A DNA stretch of 64,000 bases. Origin: Neostapfia colusana. Its lineage: Eukaryota > Streptophyta > Magnoliopsida > Poales > Poaceae. Shown piece after piece: positions 28,877 through 41,357 of the stretch. The position numbers and the translations under genes are program-made. The first letter of the stretch is position 1; each line of letters opens with the position of its first letter. The notes below the pieces were generated by a model. That model saw nothing but the letters and a program-made list of their open reading frames with translations. It did no database searches and was not told the DNA's origin. The stretch spans positions 40,892,699 through 40,956,698 of the forward strand of contig JASWHV010000013.1 of assembly GCA_030760725.1 (NCBI GenBank). The letters are read 5' to 3'.

Positions 28877-31800
28877 TGACACGACCCCACGGTCTTGTCG
28901 AGCCAGGATCACGCTGAGAGGTGCTGCGTTGCACAGCACCGGATAACACACGTCAAAGGTACAAAGCGGAAGCAAAGTTTATATTACATAAAGTGGTTTA
29001 TGAACATGTTTACATCAAAATAAGTCCAGTCTACACTCACGGGCATAGACTACGCATCAAGTTCACGTTCAGCCCTTGAACGTGTCCTTGCTAGCACACA
29101 CGCACACTAACTCTGCGGCGTGCACGACTCCCACTCGACGGGATTCCCCTCCTGGGGTTCCGTCTCCTCTTCGGGAGTCCTTTCCTCATAGAACCCTGCA
29201 AAAGCTTCAAACACAAGCAGTGAGCATGAAGGCTCAGCAAGTCTGACCCGTCTCACCTAAACATGGAACTTCTACATGAGGGGTGATGGGTTACATGAGG
29301 TAAAAATCATTTGCAAGGACTCACCTAATTAGTAGAACCTTACTTTCAAGTTTTAGCAGCAGGTTGTGGAGAACCTTACGCTAAGGCACATGAGAGAGCC
29401 GCAATCAAACAAGAAACAAATTTCTCTCATGTACTTTGCCCAAAGTTGAAAAGAACTTTAGTTAGCTCTAGACTACAGCAAATCATTAGCAATCAAGTTC
29501 ATCTTTCAATCAGCACCATTTTAACATGTAACTAGCCTGTTCTTTCTACGTCACGGTACAGTGAACAAGTAGTACTCACTGACCGCGAGGGACGGCGATT
29601 ATAATCGATTTACACCTGCAGGGTTTCCCGAACAACCCGTCACGTACGCCCGTACTCGATGTTGCCTACAACAACCATCACGGACGCTGTACGCAACTAC
29701 CTTTTACCCGTTAGCCAAATGTTGAACCAGTCCAATCGTCCCGAGCAAGAGGTCTCTGCACGCGCATCTCAGTGCCGCCAGCCGATTTACACCTCGAGCT
29801 CTCAACCTACCCTCTGAACGACCAGCTATGCCTCAACACCCAGCTACCCGAGTTACATCGGTTTCCTGGTTCCCATATAGCTGGTAGGTTTTCGGTACTG
29901 TTCTAGCTTGTTCAACAGGCCCGCACACAGCTCGGTCCTCAATCGACACAAGCGGAGCTACAGCACACAGGCCCCAAAGTCCTGCTGCCCTTACTCTGCG
30001 CTCGGTCTCATTTTTCTTGCCATGTGTATCATGTGCTATTTCTACCCGAGTCGAGTGCCTCTAGCCTATGCTCGCTAGTAGTTCCAACTACTCGACTTGT
30101 ACCAAATCCTACACTATCTTAGCATTGCAGTAGCTAACGGGGTTTGCAATCCTAAACCCAACCCATGGTCTTCTTGGCTATGCAATTGGGTTTCCAAACA
30201 AGACTCTAATGCAAGGAATCATAATACTCAAAAAAGTGCTCAAAACAATAAAAATTTGTAAAAGGGTTAATGCAAACCGTAGCTTGCCTTGCTGCTCTTG
30301 GTCGTAGGCTAGCTGCTCCTCTAGAGTAATGAAGTCTAGGACTTCGTGTTCCTCCTCGACCTTAGCGACTACATGATATAAGACATACATGTATTAATTT
30401 GAATGCATTTATATTAAGTTTGAAATTGTGAAGCTTATAAGTCCCTATAGACAGACTCCATGACTGTGAAACTTTTACTGTGGCTTGGTTACAACCTAAA
30501 CAGAGACTTGGTCAAGTTTTAGTTGCAGCAAAGCTCATTTGAGCCCTCCACAATTAATTATGTCCTTGACCTTAATTGAAGGCTCTTAGGGTGTTCTAAG
30601 GATTTTCATGAAACAAACTATGACTTTCTGAAAACTAGATTTTCAGAGGGTTCTAATGGAGTTGGTCTCACTTAATTTGAAGGTTCCTAGCTAAGGATAT
30701 GAGCTAAACAATTTCAGAGAAAATTCTGAAAATGTTTCTGAACATTTTCTATTTTCTCTGGAACTGTTTCACTAATCACACCATTAGGTGGATCAAATGA
30801 GCTCAATTGGATCTCAAATTTTTATGGTAGTTCAAGGATACTTTAGTGAACATTCCAGCAAAATTTCAGGATTTTCCTCCAAAGGATTCTCCAGTTAAAA
30901 TTCCAAACAGTTTAAAGTTTGAGGAATTAATTCTGGAGAAATAAGGATTTTCATGAAGTTAAACTTGATTTGCTAGAAAGTGCTCAGAGAGCTGAATACA
31001 ACAAAATTTGGTTCACTCGATTTGGAGCTTTTTAGCCAAAGTTATGAGGATTTGAAGTTTGAGGGAAATCTGAAAATCGGGGGAAAAGTTTAAATCCACT
31101 GGGGCCCGCGGGGACACGTGTTAAGCGCGGAGCCGACAACACACTGCGGCCCACAGGGTCTTTGCGTGCCAGCACACCATATCCCGGCCACACCCGATCC
31201 CGATTCAAAATTTTGAGCCACTGACGGGTGGGCCAGCCGGCTTCGTCTTCCTCCCGACGCGCCCGCGCCCACGCCGCCTCCCCTCGCCGGAGCAGACCCG
31301 GAGCTCGCCTGCTCGCCGCTGCCGGCCATCCCATGCTATGAAACTCGCCGCCAGGGGGTTGTCGACGTCGAGGAACACGTCTGTGGGGTCAGTTCGAGTT
31401 GGCGGTCACCGGAAATAGTCCGGCGACGTGCCGCGGCCTCGGTTGAGGTTCGGCGCCGTCGACCGTGGGTTCTAACCGCCAAAACCTCGAACAATCGGTC
31501 CTACAGCATCAGTGTACTTCTAGGAAGCTCGACAAGGTGTCAAATGGGTTCTCAGATGGCGGCAAGCTGGTCGGCACCGTGGGACCGAGCGTGCCCGCCA
31601 TGACCGCTCTTGATCGAGCTCGGAATTCGTCACTCCTAGACAGTTTCACACCACGGATGCAGAAAAGAACTTGATCGCCGGCTAGTACAGCGTCTACGTG
31701 CAAGATTTGATAACCAAAGAAGGATCATAGAGCGAGAATTTGAAGAATCCGTACCGGAAGCTCGGTTTACGGTCGCCGGAGCAAAAACTGGAAATTCCTC

Positions 31801-32839
31801 ATGGATTCTTCACGGTTTGCTTCCAAACTTGGAGGAGAGCAGCACAGTGGCCACGCGCTCCTGTTGCCTCTCTTGCTGGACTGTGAAAACGCCTGTGGAA
31901 CGCTGTCCACGAGCGCCTGACCTTCGGCTGAGTTTAGGTCGCCACTGTGGCGATCGTTCTCGGGCAAGGGAGGTCGGAGCTCGGGGTTTTTGGCGTCGGG
32001 GAGGTGGAGTACGATCTCAGGATGCTGTCTAGTAGCTCAGGAGCGAAGGAGGAGATCGTTTGCTGGTTTTCCCGATCGAGCAGAGAGCTGCGGGGGAAAA
32101 TTCTGCCGCTGCTCGGGGTTGCACGCGAGGGGATAAATCCAGCCGATCCCGGCTCGGGCTAAGGCGGTGCCGGCCGCGTGGAGGCGCGAGCAAGCCGCCC
32201 TGGTCGCCAGCGCGTGGAGAGGGAAGCAGCTGGTGGCGCCGGTGGCTGCTCGGTGGCACAGCCGACAGCTGCTCGGTGGAATTTCCCACCGAGGCTGTGA
32301 CTTTGTGTGCAAGACTTCCTTCCTTCTCTCTATGACATGTGGGTCCCACCCAGGGTTTTAACCTCTAAAATTTACTCCTAATCACTGTTGTAATCAGTGA
32401 GCCCCAAAATACCCCTGGTGATTCAAATTATTCACCCATGAGCCATTTGAATTGATTAGAATTCAAATTGGGTTTGGTTTGAATGAATTTCAGCATAAGT
32501 TCAGTTTGGAATTCAAATAAAGTTTGAATTTGTCCCACTTAGCTCATGTCAAGATCAACTCCAAATGGAGTGAAAATTGGAGTGTGAGCTCATAAAAATG
32601 TGCTGAATAAGAATATGCCTCCCACTTTTGAATTCATGGGATAAAAACAGTTTGAATCTGAATATGGTTTCAAACTGCCCTCTTTCTAGCTATACCCAAA
32701 CTGACCTCAAAAAGGTTTTGAATTTGGGTGACACTTGGCATGGACATCCTTAGCAATGTGTAGGAGTTTTCATATGCCCAGCCCATCTATATCACATGTG
32801 GAAAATGCCACTTTTGCAATATGTGAGTTTGTTCTTACA
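28877..32839 (-). repeat. 3' LTR of element F (3.96 kb)
   Basis: On the minus strand it starts TGTAAGAACAAACTCACA and ends GGTCGTGTCA. It is collinear with solo LTR J in the opposite orientation. Conserved items are the stem-loop (29221-29236), hairpin and small open frame (30178-30390), and GTGGGTCCCAC (32339-32349). No host gene is seen. Confidence 0.9.
30178..30390 (-). other. Small open frame inside LTR F, similar to one in LTR J (70 codons)
   Basis: The frame gives VAKVEEEHEVLDF and EEQLAYDQEQQGKLRFAL. The J LTR carries the same frame at 8533-8646 without indels, and about half of the differences are synonymous. It could be a spliced LTR exon or chance; there is no known domain. It is recorded because the two copies stay open in the same frame. 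Confidence 0.3.
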
Positions 32840-32877
32840 TTCCCCCCCCCCCCTTAAAAGAATCTCGTCCCGAGATT
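32840..32877 (-). promoter_or_regulatory. Polypurine tract and inverted repeat before the 3' LTR of element F
   Basis: On the minus strand the order is AATCTCG-GGA-CGAGATT (32861-32877), then CTTTTAAGG and a run of 12 G joined to the LTR. It matches E at 57316-57355 almost base for base. Confidence 0.8.
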
Positions 32878-32911
32878 ATAAGGTGAAAATGAAAGAGAGT
32901 ACGGTGGAAAA

Positions 32912-33895
32912 TTACCGGATATGCGACGTGAAAAAGTTGGGGTAGTTGGCGCGAAGAAATCCATCGCTCTCCCATGTCGCTTCGTCCATGGAGTGATTAC
33001 TCCATAGAACTTTGTAGAACCACAACGTACGGTGGCGTGTGGTTCGGGTCTTTTCGTTAATAATCTGAACGGGTTCCTCCCGATAGGTGAGATCCGGTTG
33101 CAGTTCTTCAATGTCTTCCAGCTGAACGGTAGTTGATAGCTTGAGACACTTCCTCATCTGGGAAATGTGAAAGAGTCGTGCACACCGGGAAGTGCTTCTG
33201 GTAATTTCAGCCGGTATGCTACTGATCCACATCTTTTGGTAATCTGGAATGGACCGATGAATCGGGGTGCTAACTTTCCTCTCACCCCGAATCTGTTTAC
33301 GCCCTTCATTGGAGACACACGTAGATATACGTGATCCCCGACTTCGAATTGTAATGGGCGTCTTCTCCGGTCCGCATACTGTTTCTGCTGGGATTGGGCG
33401 GCTTTTAGGTTCGCTTGAATCAGTCGAACCTTCTCTTCTGAGTTGTTGACAAGATCAATCCCGAAGGTAACCCTTTCGCCAGACTCACACCAATTCAATG
33501 GTGTGCGACATTTTCTCCCGTATAGCGCCTCGTAGGGCACCATCTTTATGCTGGCTTGGTACCCATTGTTGTACGAGAACTCGGCTAATGGCAAGTGATC
33601 ATCCCAATTCTTGCCGTGGTTGATAGCGCAAGCTCGTTGATGTCTTCTAAGATCTGATTCACCCGCTCCGTTTGCCCATCCGTCTGCGGGTGGTATGCTG
33701 AACTACAGATCAGCTTCGTCCCCAAGGCAGCGTGCAGCTGCTTCCAAAAACCTGACACAAATAAAGTGCCCCGATCCGATATGATAGTACGGGGTACGCC
33801 GTACAAGCATAGGTTCCGTGAGATGTACAGTTCAGCGTACTTCTTGGCGTTGTAATTTGTGTTGACCGGGATGAAATGGGCAACTTTGGTGAGCC
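32912..33895 (-). pseudogene. pol: Gypsy integrase C-terminal half and chromodomain (element F)
   Basis: The sequence enters in the catalytic core with DRLTKVAHFIPVN and YGVPRTIISDRG. It keeps the second D and the E (QTDGQTERVNQ) of DD35E; the first D is beyond the break. A frameshift near 33600 precedes PLAEFSYNNGYQAS and GRKCRTPLNWCESGER, and another near 33160 precedes the tail. The GPY module reads GKLAPRFIGPFQI. The chromodomain reads RHRTLWFYKVLWSNHSMDEA and TWESDGFLRANYP. Closest in the window to element E. The upstream pol is lost at the 33895 junction. Confidence 0.88.
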
Positions 33896-35208
33896 GGTCG
33901 ACGGATGGCAGGTCCCATACATAGAGTACCTGGTGACCGGAAAACTACCTGCCGAGGAGATTGAGACTCGGCGAATTGCACGCTGGGCAAAGACTTTCGT
34001 CCTCGTAGAGGGCGATCTCTTCCGGCAGAGCATCTCTAGAATCCTGCAACGCTGCATCTTGAGTGAGTGAGGAAAGGAGCTACTCCTCAAAATCCACGAA
34101 GGTGTCTGCGGGCACCACACGGCCCCGAGGTCCCTAGTCAGGAAGGCATACCACCAGAGGTTCTACTGGCAGACCGCCGTGTCTGATGCCGAGCGAATCG
34201 TGCGTACATGTCAAGGCTGCCAGTATTTTGCCTGGCAGATTCACGCCCCATCCTAGGACCTTCAAACCATCCACCTCATGTGGCCTTTCACTGTGTGGGG
34301 CTTGGCCTCCTCGGTCCCTTCAAAAAGGTGCCCGGGGGCTTCACCATACTCCTCGTTGCGGTGGACAAGTTCACTAAGTGGATCGAGGCAAAGCCGTTCA
34401 TCACGGCATCATCAAAACAAGTGGCGAGCTTCATAGGAGCCATCGTGTACCACTTTGGGGTGCGGAACACCATCATTACTGACAACGACACCCAGTTCAC
34501 AGGGTAGAAATTCCTCGAGTTCTGCGTCAGCTTACACATCCGGGTCGACTAGGCGTCTGTGGCCCACCCGCCCACCAACTGGTAGGTCGAGCGGGCTAGT
34601 GGCCTAATACTACAGGGACTCAAGCCACTCATCTTTGATCGCGTTAACAAATGTGCGGGGCGCTGGGCTACTGAGCTGCCATCCGTGCTGTGGAGCCTGC
34701 ACACCACGCCAAATCGATCCACCGACTTCACCCCCTTCTTCATGGTGTACGGTTCGGAGGCTGTCCTACCGACCGAGCTCGAGTACGGCTCGCCACGAAC
34801 CAAGGCATATGATGAAACCCGATCCGAGCAGGCCAGGGAAGTCTCCATCGATCAGCTTGATGAAGCCCGCGACATCGCACCCCTACGAGCGGCCAAGTAC
34901 CAGCAAGCATTGTGACGGTACTAGGAATGGTGAATCCACCCTCGTGCTCTCCAAGCGGGGGACCTGGTCTTTCAAGGGATTCAGAATAACAGGGACAAAC
35001 ACAAATTGTCTTCCCCATGGGAGGGCCCGTACGTCGTCTCTACTGTCCTTCGGCCCAGCGCCTACCGCCTGGCTGAAATCAATGGCAATCCCCCCCCCCA
35101 CACGTGGAACATCGAGCAACTCAGGCGATTCAACACATAAGAACGTCGAGCCCTGACGCAGAGTCAGCATCCAACTGACCTTAAGGAATGTGTGACAGGT
35201 GGAGTAGA
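33896..35208 (+). pseudogene. pol: Tat/Retand-like gypsy integrase fragment, plus strand
   Basis: It begins DGWQVPYIEYLVTGKLP, the linker before the zinc domain in Tat-lineage pol. It continues with GVCGHHTAPRSLVRKAYHQR and CQGCQYF (HHCC), then the core (GPFKKVPGGF, VAVDKFTKWIEAKP, ITDNDTQFTG, VERASGLI). The tail is YGSEAVLPTELEYGSPR and, after a frameshift near 34915, GPYVVSTVLRPSAYRLAEING to IEQLRRFN. Stops lie at about 34069, 34252, 34505, 34550 and 34585. The first catalytic Asp reads Gly (WGLGLLGPF), and TDNG reads TDND. No chromodomain. Neither LTR is attached. Assignment to Tat/Retand is from the motif style and is probable. Confidence 0.8.
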
Positions 35209-36609
35209 TGTGACACCCGGTTCCGAGAATGAACCAAGTGATGCGCATGTGTGCCCAGGATATTCATCAAACATACACACATACTTCACAAACTGAATTT
35301 CAGAATATAACCATGTACAAATAATGTTTAAGTACTTTATTAAAATAACTCAATGTCTCACTCATGGAATCGAATTTATTCTGCAGCGGAATACTCTAAA
35401 CGACAGCAAAAAATAACTAAAGACGATGGACTCCAACTTAACTCCACAGACATGTTGACGGTAGTGCGCATGCCTAGTACTCCACCTGCTCTTCGAAGTA
35501 TTCTTCTCCTGTAGCTGAATTATTTGTGGGAATGCAAGGGTGAGTACATGTCGTACTCAGCAAGTGCGAGAAAGTATGACATGTAGCTTAAGACAAGGTA
35601 TGAAATAAACAGTTTCATTGCAGCAAGCAAATTTTATTTCACAATCACGATAAAAACAGCAACTATCTCTAGGTGAATTGAATCCTAACATATCCCTCCA
35701 TCATAATTCATCATTAATCAAGTCTCCACCAGCCAATGCTCTTTCTCAACTTCATCTCATATTCATAAATACTCATGATCAACACATATTCATATAACTG
35801 AATCCAATCTCAATTTCATGATTAAACCAGTCCCAAAACCAGTCCCAATGACCATAACATAACCATAACCGAATAAACATCCCATGTTTTGCCTCTAATC
35901 ATGGAAGTTGGCCAGGTTCTTGTGATTAGAAGCACGGCTTTCATGATAGGTTTACGCTCTGCAGAGGTGGCACCACTTTACCCAGAAGTTCGTGATTTCG
36001 TCACCCATCGGCGACTAGAGAAAACCTCCATTATGCCACTACACAACCGCCGGTGTATGGCCAAGAGATCACAAAATAGCCTTTACAAAGGGGCTACTAG
36101 AATGTACAGAGCCACTGAGGTTTTGCCAGCAGGCTGAAATTTCCATTCTCCCACCCAAAGGCCCCCTCGTGTGCCATGCAGTTCCCACGGCAATCCTCCT
36201 CAACTCCCATTCTCCGTGCCATCCACTGGTCCATAACAAGCTAGCAACACACCTAATTAGTCAGCTAAGTCGCAACCATATTTGGCCTTGTGGTGGCACT
36301 GTTTTCCTAGCATGTGCTCGCATAAACTGGTCCTTAGATCTACGACAAGCAAACCACCATCTCATTCAGCAAAATCCACACATGAAGCTTGCCTAGATCT
36401 CCCCGATTCCATGCTCATTAACATCATTAAATCCTCATCATCGTTAATATTTATGAGTGCAGTAGCAAAAAGTTTTATTTCAGTTTTTTTTTTGAATCCC
36501 GTAAGTTAGCTGAAGCAAAAGAGAAAAATTGACCATACCCGACTCAACAATTTTCCCGGCGACAAGTGTGGCTAACAAAACTAGTAAACTCCTACTAAAG
36601 GGTTTCCCA
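35209..36609 (-). repeat. LTR C, fragment of an A-type LTR (minus orientation)
   Basis: It starts TGTGACACCCGG and matches in reverse the last 1.4 kb of LTR A (13680-15079), including the stem-loop at 35541-35559. It ends at 36609, where element E inserted; the rest of C should lie beyond the right end of E, outside the window. No PBS adjoins its left end, so this is an outer LTR end (3' LTR or solo LTR). The 5 bp before it are GTAGA. No gene is supported inside. Confidence 0.85.
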
Positions 36610-39600
36610 TGAGGGGGACCCCGGCACCCGTGTCACAGGGCCGTGCCGATTACATGGGAATCGCATTGGATGGTGCCGTGTTGTGCGGCATCCAACAGCA
36701 CACATGTAAGACAACTGTATTACATAAATCAAAAGCGGAAGCCTACAAATGTTCTTAGTAAATAATTTACATCAAATAGCTACAGCGGAAGACTACAATC
36801 AACTCACGACGAATAACTAATGAGCACTCGAGAAGAGGTCCAGCCCGCGGACTCCTCTCGCTAGCAACACGAAGATATTGCAGCGGCTGGGTTCTCCATG
36901 TGTTACATGACTCGGAAATCTGCGAGTCTCACCGGACAACCTTCTTTATAAGTGTCGATGTTAACCTGCAAAACCACTCATATAACAACAGTGAGCACAA
37001 AGGCTCAGCACGGCTTAACGTCTCTCTTAAAGCATGCAACTCTACATAAAGGTAACTTAAGAAAGTAAACAATTAAGTTGCATAAAGACTCGCCTACACG
37101 TTCATCCTTAACTTTCAGATTTTAGCCATCACAGTAGTGACCTTGCGCCCAGCAACGTTGGAACTCCACAATCAAACTAGAAACGCTTCATTCCAATGTT
37201 ACTTGTCCAAGGTGGAAATTAACTTTAATTTGCTCTATCTCTACTTCAAACATGGTCTTAATGCAATTCCAATAATCATAACAGCAATAAAAAATTGCAA
37301 ACTGTTATCACACAACTTGCTTACTATGTCACAACACAGTGAGCAAGCGGTACTCATAACCACGAGGGACGGTGATTCGAATCAAATACTGCCCGGATAA
37401 CTCGACACATACGCCTGCTTATGAAGACCCAAATCTGGCGTCCTTCATTACGTCATATGTGGCAACCTTTCGCGGGACAGCTGACTGTAGAACCGGTCGC
37501 GCCGTCTCGGGCTCATAGGTCTAACGAGACGATGTGGTATGCCTCTACAATCCAGTTAACCTAGTACATCGGTTTCCTGGGTCCCATATAGCAGTAAGCA
37601 TCCGGTACACAACTCAGTACTTGCTCAGCGGGGCTGCACACGCTTCGTTCCTTAACCGACACAGGCAGAGATACTCGACCAAGACCTCATCTTGTCGCTG
37701 CCTAACCCTCCTGCCTGGTCTCAACTTTCGAAATATAAACTTTAATTTCCCACTTTTAAACCATGCCCGTGCGATCCCGAACTATAGCTCACGAGTAGAT
37801 TCCAACTACTCGACTTCTACCGGATGCCATAGCCTATTTAGCACAACATTATTCTACAGCAGGAATACGTCTTCTACCCTGGACTCGAGGGTTTCTTTGG
37901 TCATGCATTTGGAGTATAAAACATTCCTGACCTAATGCACATGTAAACCCTAAACCATAATAGTAAACAAAGTAAAAACTTTATAAATCAACTTAAATGC
38001 AAACCGGAGCTTGCCTTGGTTTTGAAGTTTACTAAGTATCTATTCAGTTAGTGAAGACCACTTGTGGCTTGATCACTCGCTTTCCTTCCTCTTTGATCTC
38101 CACTTCAATTGCTTCACAATCTTCACGTAGAGGCTACACGTTATGAATATGCATATGTGTTTAATTGTAATGCTTTTGCTAAACAAGTTCTAAAGACAAG
38201 TTTAAAACTGGAACTCTGTTTAAGAATTTAAAATGACACTGGTGCTAGTGGTTTTGTTGTGGGTTAATCCACCTAATCAAGTGCTAAGTGTTCTTCCTAA
38301 TTGTTGCATTTTCACCTAGGACTGTTGTATCAAAAAGTACTGATCCAGAGCTCAAATTTATCTGAGAATTTTTCTGTGAGTTCCCTGTCACAAGAAAACA
38401 TTCTGGACCAAAATTCAGAATTGTTCAATTAGTGGTTCATCCAGAACAATTCCCTAGTTATTTAGGCAAAAAGGAATTAATTCTGAATAAATTTGCACTT
38501 TCATGCAATTTGATGTGAACCACAATTTTACACTTAGCTCAGGGAGCATGCGTGAATTGTCCTAGGAATTTTGGAACTAGGAATTGCCCAGAACTGAATT
38601 TCCCAGTTTTGGAAATTCTCTGAAATTGTTTCTGTATTCATTTGAACACAGCAATTTGAAATCTAAATTCTCTTAACTAAATCAACTCCAAATAAGCTGA
38701 AATTTCTGAAGTAGTTCAATAATGTCCTAAAGATTGTTCTGGCAAAATTTGAGAAATTTTGGATGAACCAAACTCCCTCTAAAATTCTTTTGCTGAAAAG
38801 TTTAAAGAATTTTCCAGAATTAAATAATTACTTTCATAGAAATTGGGTTCAACATTTGGATAGATCTTGCCAAGCTGAATCTAACCCAATTTGAGTCACA
38901 AAATTGGAGTTTCCTAGCAAAAGTTATGCTCTTCTAAAGTTTGAAGGAAATCTGGAATTTCAATTAAAACCGGGAAATGTTTAAATCCTGACTGTGGGTC
39001 CAGGGCCACATGTCAATCACTGAAACAAAGCCACAAGGGCCACAGAATCTCTCCCAGGTTGCCACAGCCTCATCTGGTGCCGCAGAGGATCCCACACTTT
39101 TTAACTCAGACGCTGACGAGTTGGGCCGACCCCTCCCCCCCTTCGTCTACCTTCCGCTCCCGCGCGATCCCGCCACCTGAGCTTGCCGGAATACATAGGA
39201 ACTCGGTCGTCCAGCCATATCCCGTGATCAAACTCGCCGCCAGTGCCTAAAATCGTGTGAGGAACATGGTGTGAGGGTTTTTTCGGACCGGCGAAGCCCC
39301 CAACCTATCTCTCCACGGTGCAGTGGCTCGGGGAATGTACGGCAACGTCGCCCGGCGCTTCTTGCCCGCCAAAACCCCGGTGTATTGGATTTACAGCACC
39401 AGTGATGTCTAGAGTAGCTCGACATGGGCACAAACAAGATTGGGAACGGCGGCTACTAAGGTTTCACCGGGCGCCCAAGGCGTTCCGCCATGGTTGAGCT
39501 CGGGAGAACTTGAAATGGGCTGCCAACAATGGGTTTCAAGTTAGGTTTGCTAAGGAAAATTGATCACTAGCTCGTCTAGCACCTTTGTGCATGAATTGGT

Positions 39601-40388
39601 GACCTAAACACAAGAAATGCGATCGAATTTCGCTAAATTCTCACCCGGGGTCACTTTGCACATGCCGAGAGAAAATCTCCGAATTGAAGCTCGATGAACC
39701 TCGGCTTGAGCTGAAACTTAGCGAGGAGCAGCGCGGTTAGTTGGCTTGTCTTGGAGTGCGCTTGCTCGGTCGTGAAAATGTCAGGTGCGAGCTGTCCTCG
39801 AGAGCCCGAGCTATGGTTGCTTTAGGGGGTTCTAGAGCCCGTTCTAGAGCGGGGAACGACGGGGGTTGCGGTTTGTCGCGCTGAGGAGGTGAAGGACGAC
39901 CAAGCTTTGCCGTTTTCAGCTCGGAGGCAGTGTGTGCGAGTGTTTGCCGATTTCCCGGTGAGTACCGAGGAGGCGGCGGTGAGCTACGGTGTTTCGGCTC
40001 TGTTTCTTGTGTGAGGGGTAGCAGGGCCTCGGTGTCGTGCACGTAACGATCGCTTCACACGCTGCTGAGGTGCAAGCAGGTCTCCAGCGCGATGACACCG
40101 TGAGGAGGTATCACGATGCTCAGCAATCGGTGCCGCTCCTCTGTTGCACAGCGGCTGCGAGTAGAAACCCGGAGAACAGATAAGAATGCCTTTGGTTGTA
40201 AGCCCCCCCCCCCCCAATGAAAAGTGGGTCCCACTGCTCTTCCCCCCCCCCCCCCCCCCAAAGATCTTCCAAATTTCGCATAGTGCAAATTTCAGTCATG
40301 AAGAGCTCCAATTTGAAAGCCCTTTGGAAAATTGACAAGGTGTACTTCAGTTTCAAATTTGAATTCAAATTCCAAGGAAATTCATAAG
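36610..40388 (-). repeat. 3' LTR of element E, outer piece
   Basis: It begins TGAGGGGGACCCCGGCACCC, the same as the 5' LTR at 63582. It contains the stem-loop (36992-37007), hairpin (37999-38014), GC-rich region near 39100-40150, two poly-C runs (about 40203-40215 and 40243-40258) and palindrome GTGGGTCCCAC (40224-40234). The last five bases, ATAAG (40384-40388), are the target duplication of solo LTR K. No host gene is seen. Confidence 0.9.
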
Positions 40389-41357
40389 TGTAAAGGTCCC
40401 AAAAATATGAATACAAAGAAACTCTTGTTTGCAAAAGATGGTTTCATATGTATGAAAAATGGGACTTGTTAAAATTTTCTCCACATGTGATAACGCACAT
40501 GAGAGTTTTCTTCACACAAGTTCAAAGGTTTATTTAAAAACTTGGAACCCAAGAGGGGTCTAAAACCAAGATGGGAAGTTCCCATATGTGTGAGAAAGCT
40601 AAAGTCAGATTTGGAACAAATTTGTTCAAACCAAAATTCAAATGAGAGCAACACATTGAATTTCAAAACTGTTGTACTGAAAATCTCATTTGCAGCAGCC
40701 AAATTAAAAATCAGATTCCATATTTGAATTCCTTAGGTCCAAATTAGTGGGTATGCAAAGTTTCATGATTTGTTGAAATGTTTTGCAACTCATTTTCCAA
40801 AATGGACTTTAAATAGCAAAGAATTCAAACACCCGTTTGAATTTGGATGAAACTTGCCCAATTATCCAAATGCACCTCAGATTTGAACTCCCACAATTTG
40901 ATTTCACAATTTGAAAATTTTGGGAGATATTTTGAGGATAAGATGGAGCTGTGGTGGGACCCACATGTCATTGAGGAGGAGAAATTTGCAAAAGATCTTC
41001 AGAAGAGCAGTCCCTGTTTTGCTTCTCGCGTGAGACCGACAGAGAGCAACCGACGCCAGCGCCACCGCTCGGTCGACCGCCTCTCACCCGAACCACCTCA
41101 GCTGAGGTTCTTATACCCTCTCCCATGCTCCCGTTCACCCTTATCACCGAGATGTCAAAGCTCATTTCCTCTCGCACCCGAGAACAGAAACGCAGCCGCT
41201 CTGCTCTTGATCATTTGTCCACACCAAAAGCTCGTGTGCAAGCCCAAGCAGAGAAGCAAAATGGCACCACGGACACTCACACGACCCCCTCGCACCACAG
41301 CCGAGCAGTTCTTGGTTCTCTTCACTCGGGAGCAAGCCTTTCCGCGGTGTCCGAAAA
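40389..41357 (+). repeat. Solo LTR K, left piece (plus orientation)
   Basis: It starts TGTAAAGGTCCC right after ATAAG. It includes GTGGGACCCAC (40954-40964) and AAAAGATCTTC, ending at 41357 with GAAAA, the target duplication of element D. The frame at 40847-41443 crosses the D border and is spurious. Confidence 0.92.

Larger units (their letters stand above)
28877..33895 (-). mobile_element. Chromovirus F, 3' part (minus strand): integrase end plus 3' LTR
   Basis: The 3' LTR (28877-32839), polypurine tract, chromodomain and integrase are in normal order on the minus strand. The element breaks off at about 33895, inside the integrase catalytic core, against a plus-strand Tat-like fragment. 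Its outer LTR end (TGACACGACCCC) lies in pol remnant G; the adjacent 5 bp are GGTGT. The LTR is the same family as solo LTR J. Confidence 0.85.

Noticed and set aside
31032..32349. Several overlapping ORFs of 64-106 codons on both strands
   Set aside because: They belong to the GC-rich centre of LTR F, overlap each other in many frames and show no domain.
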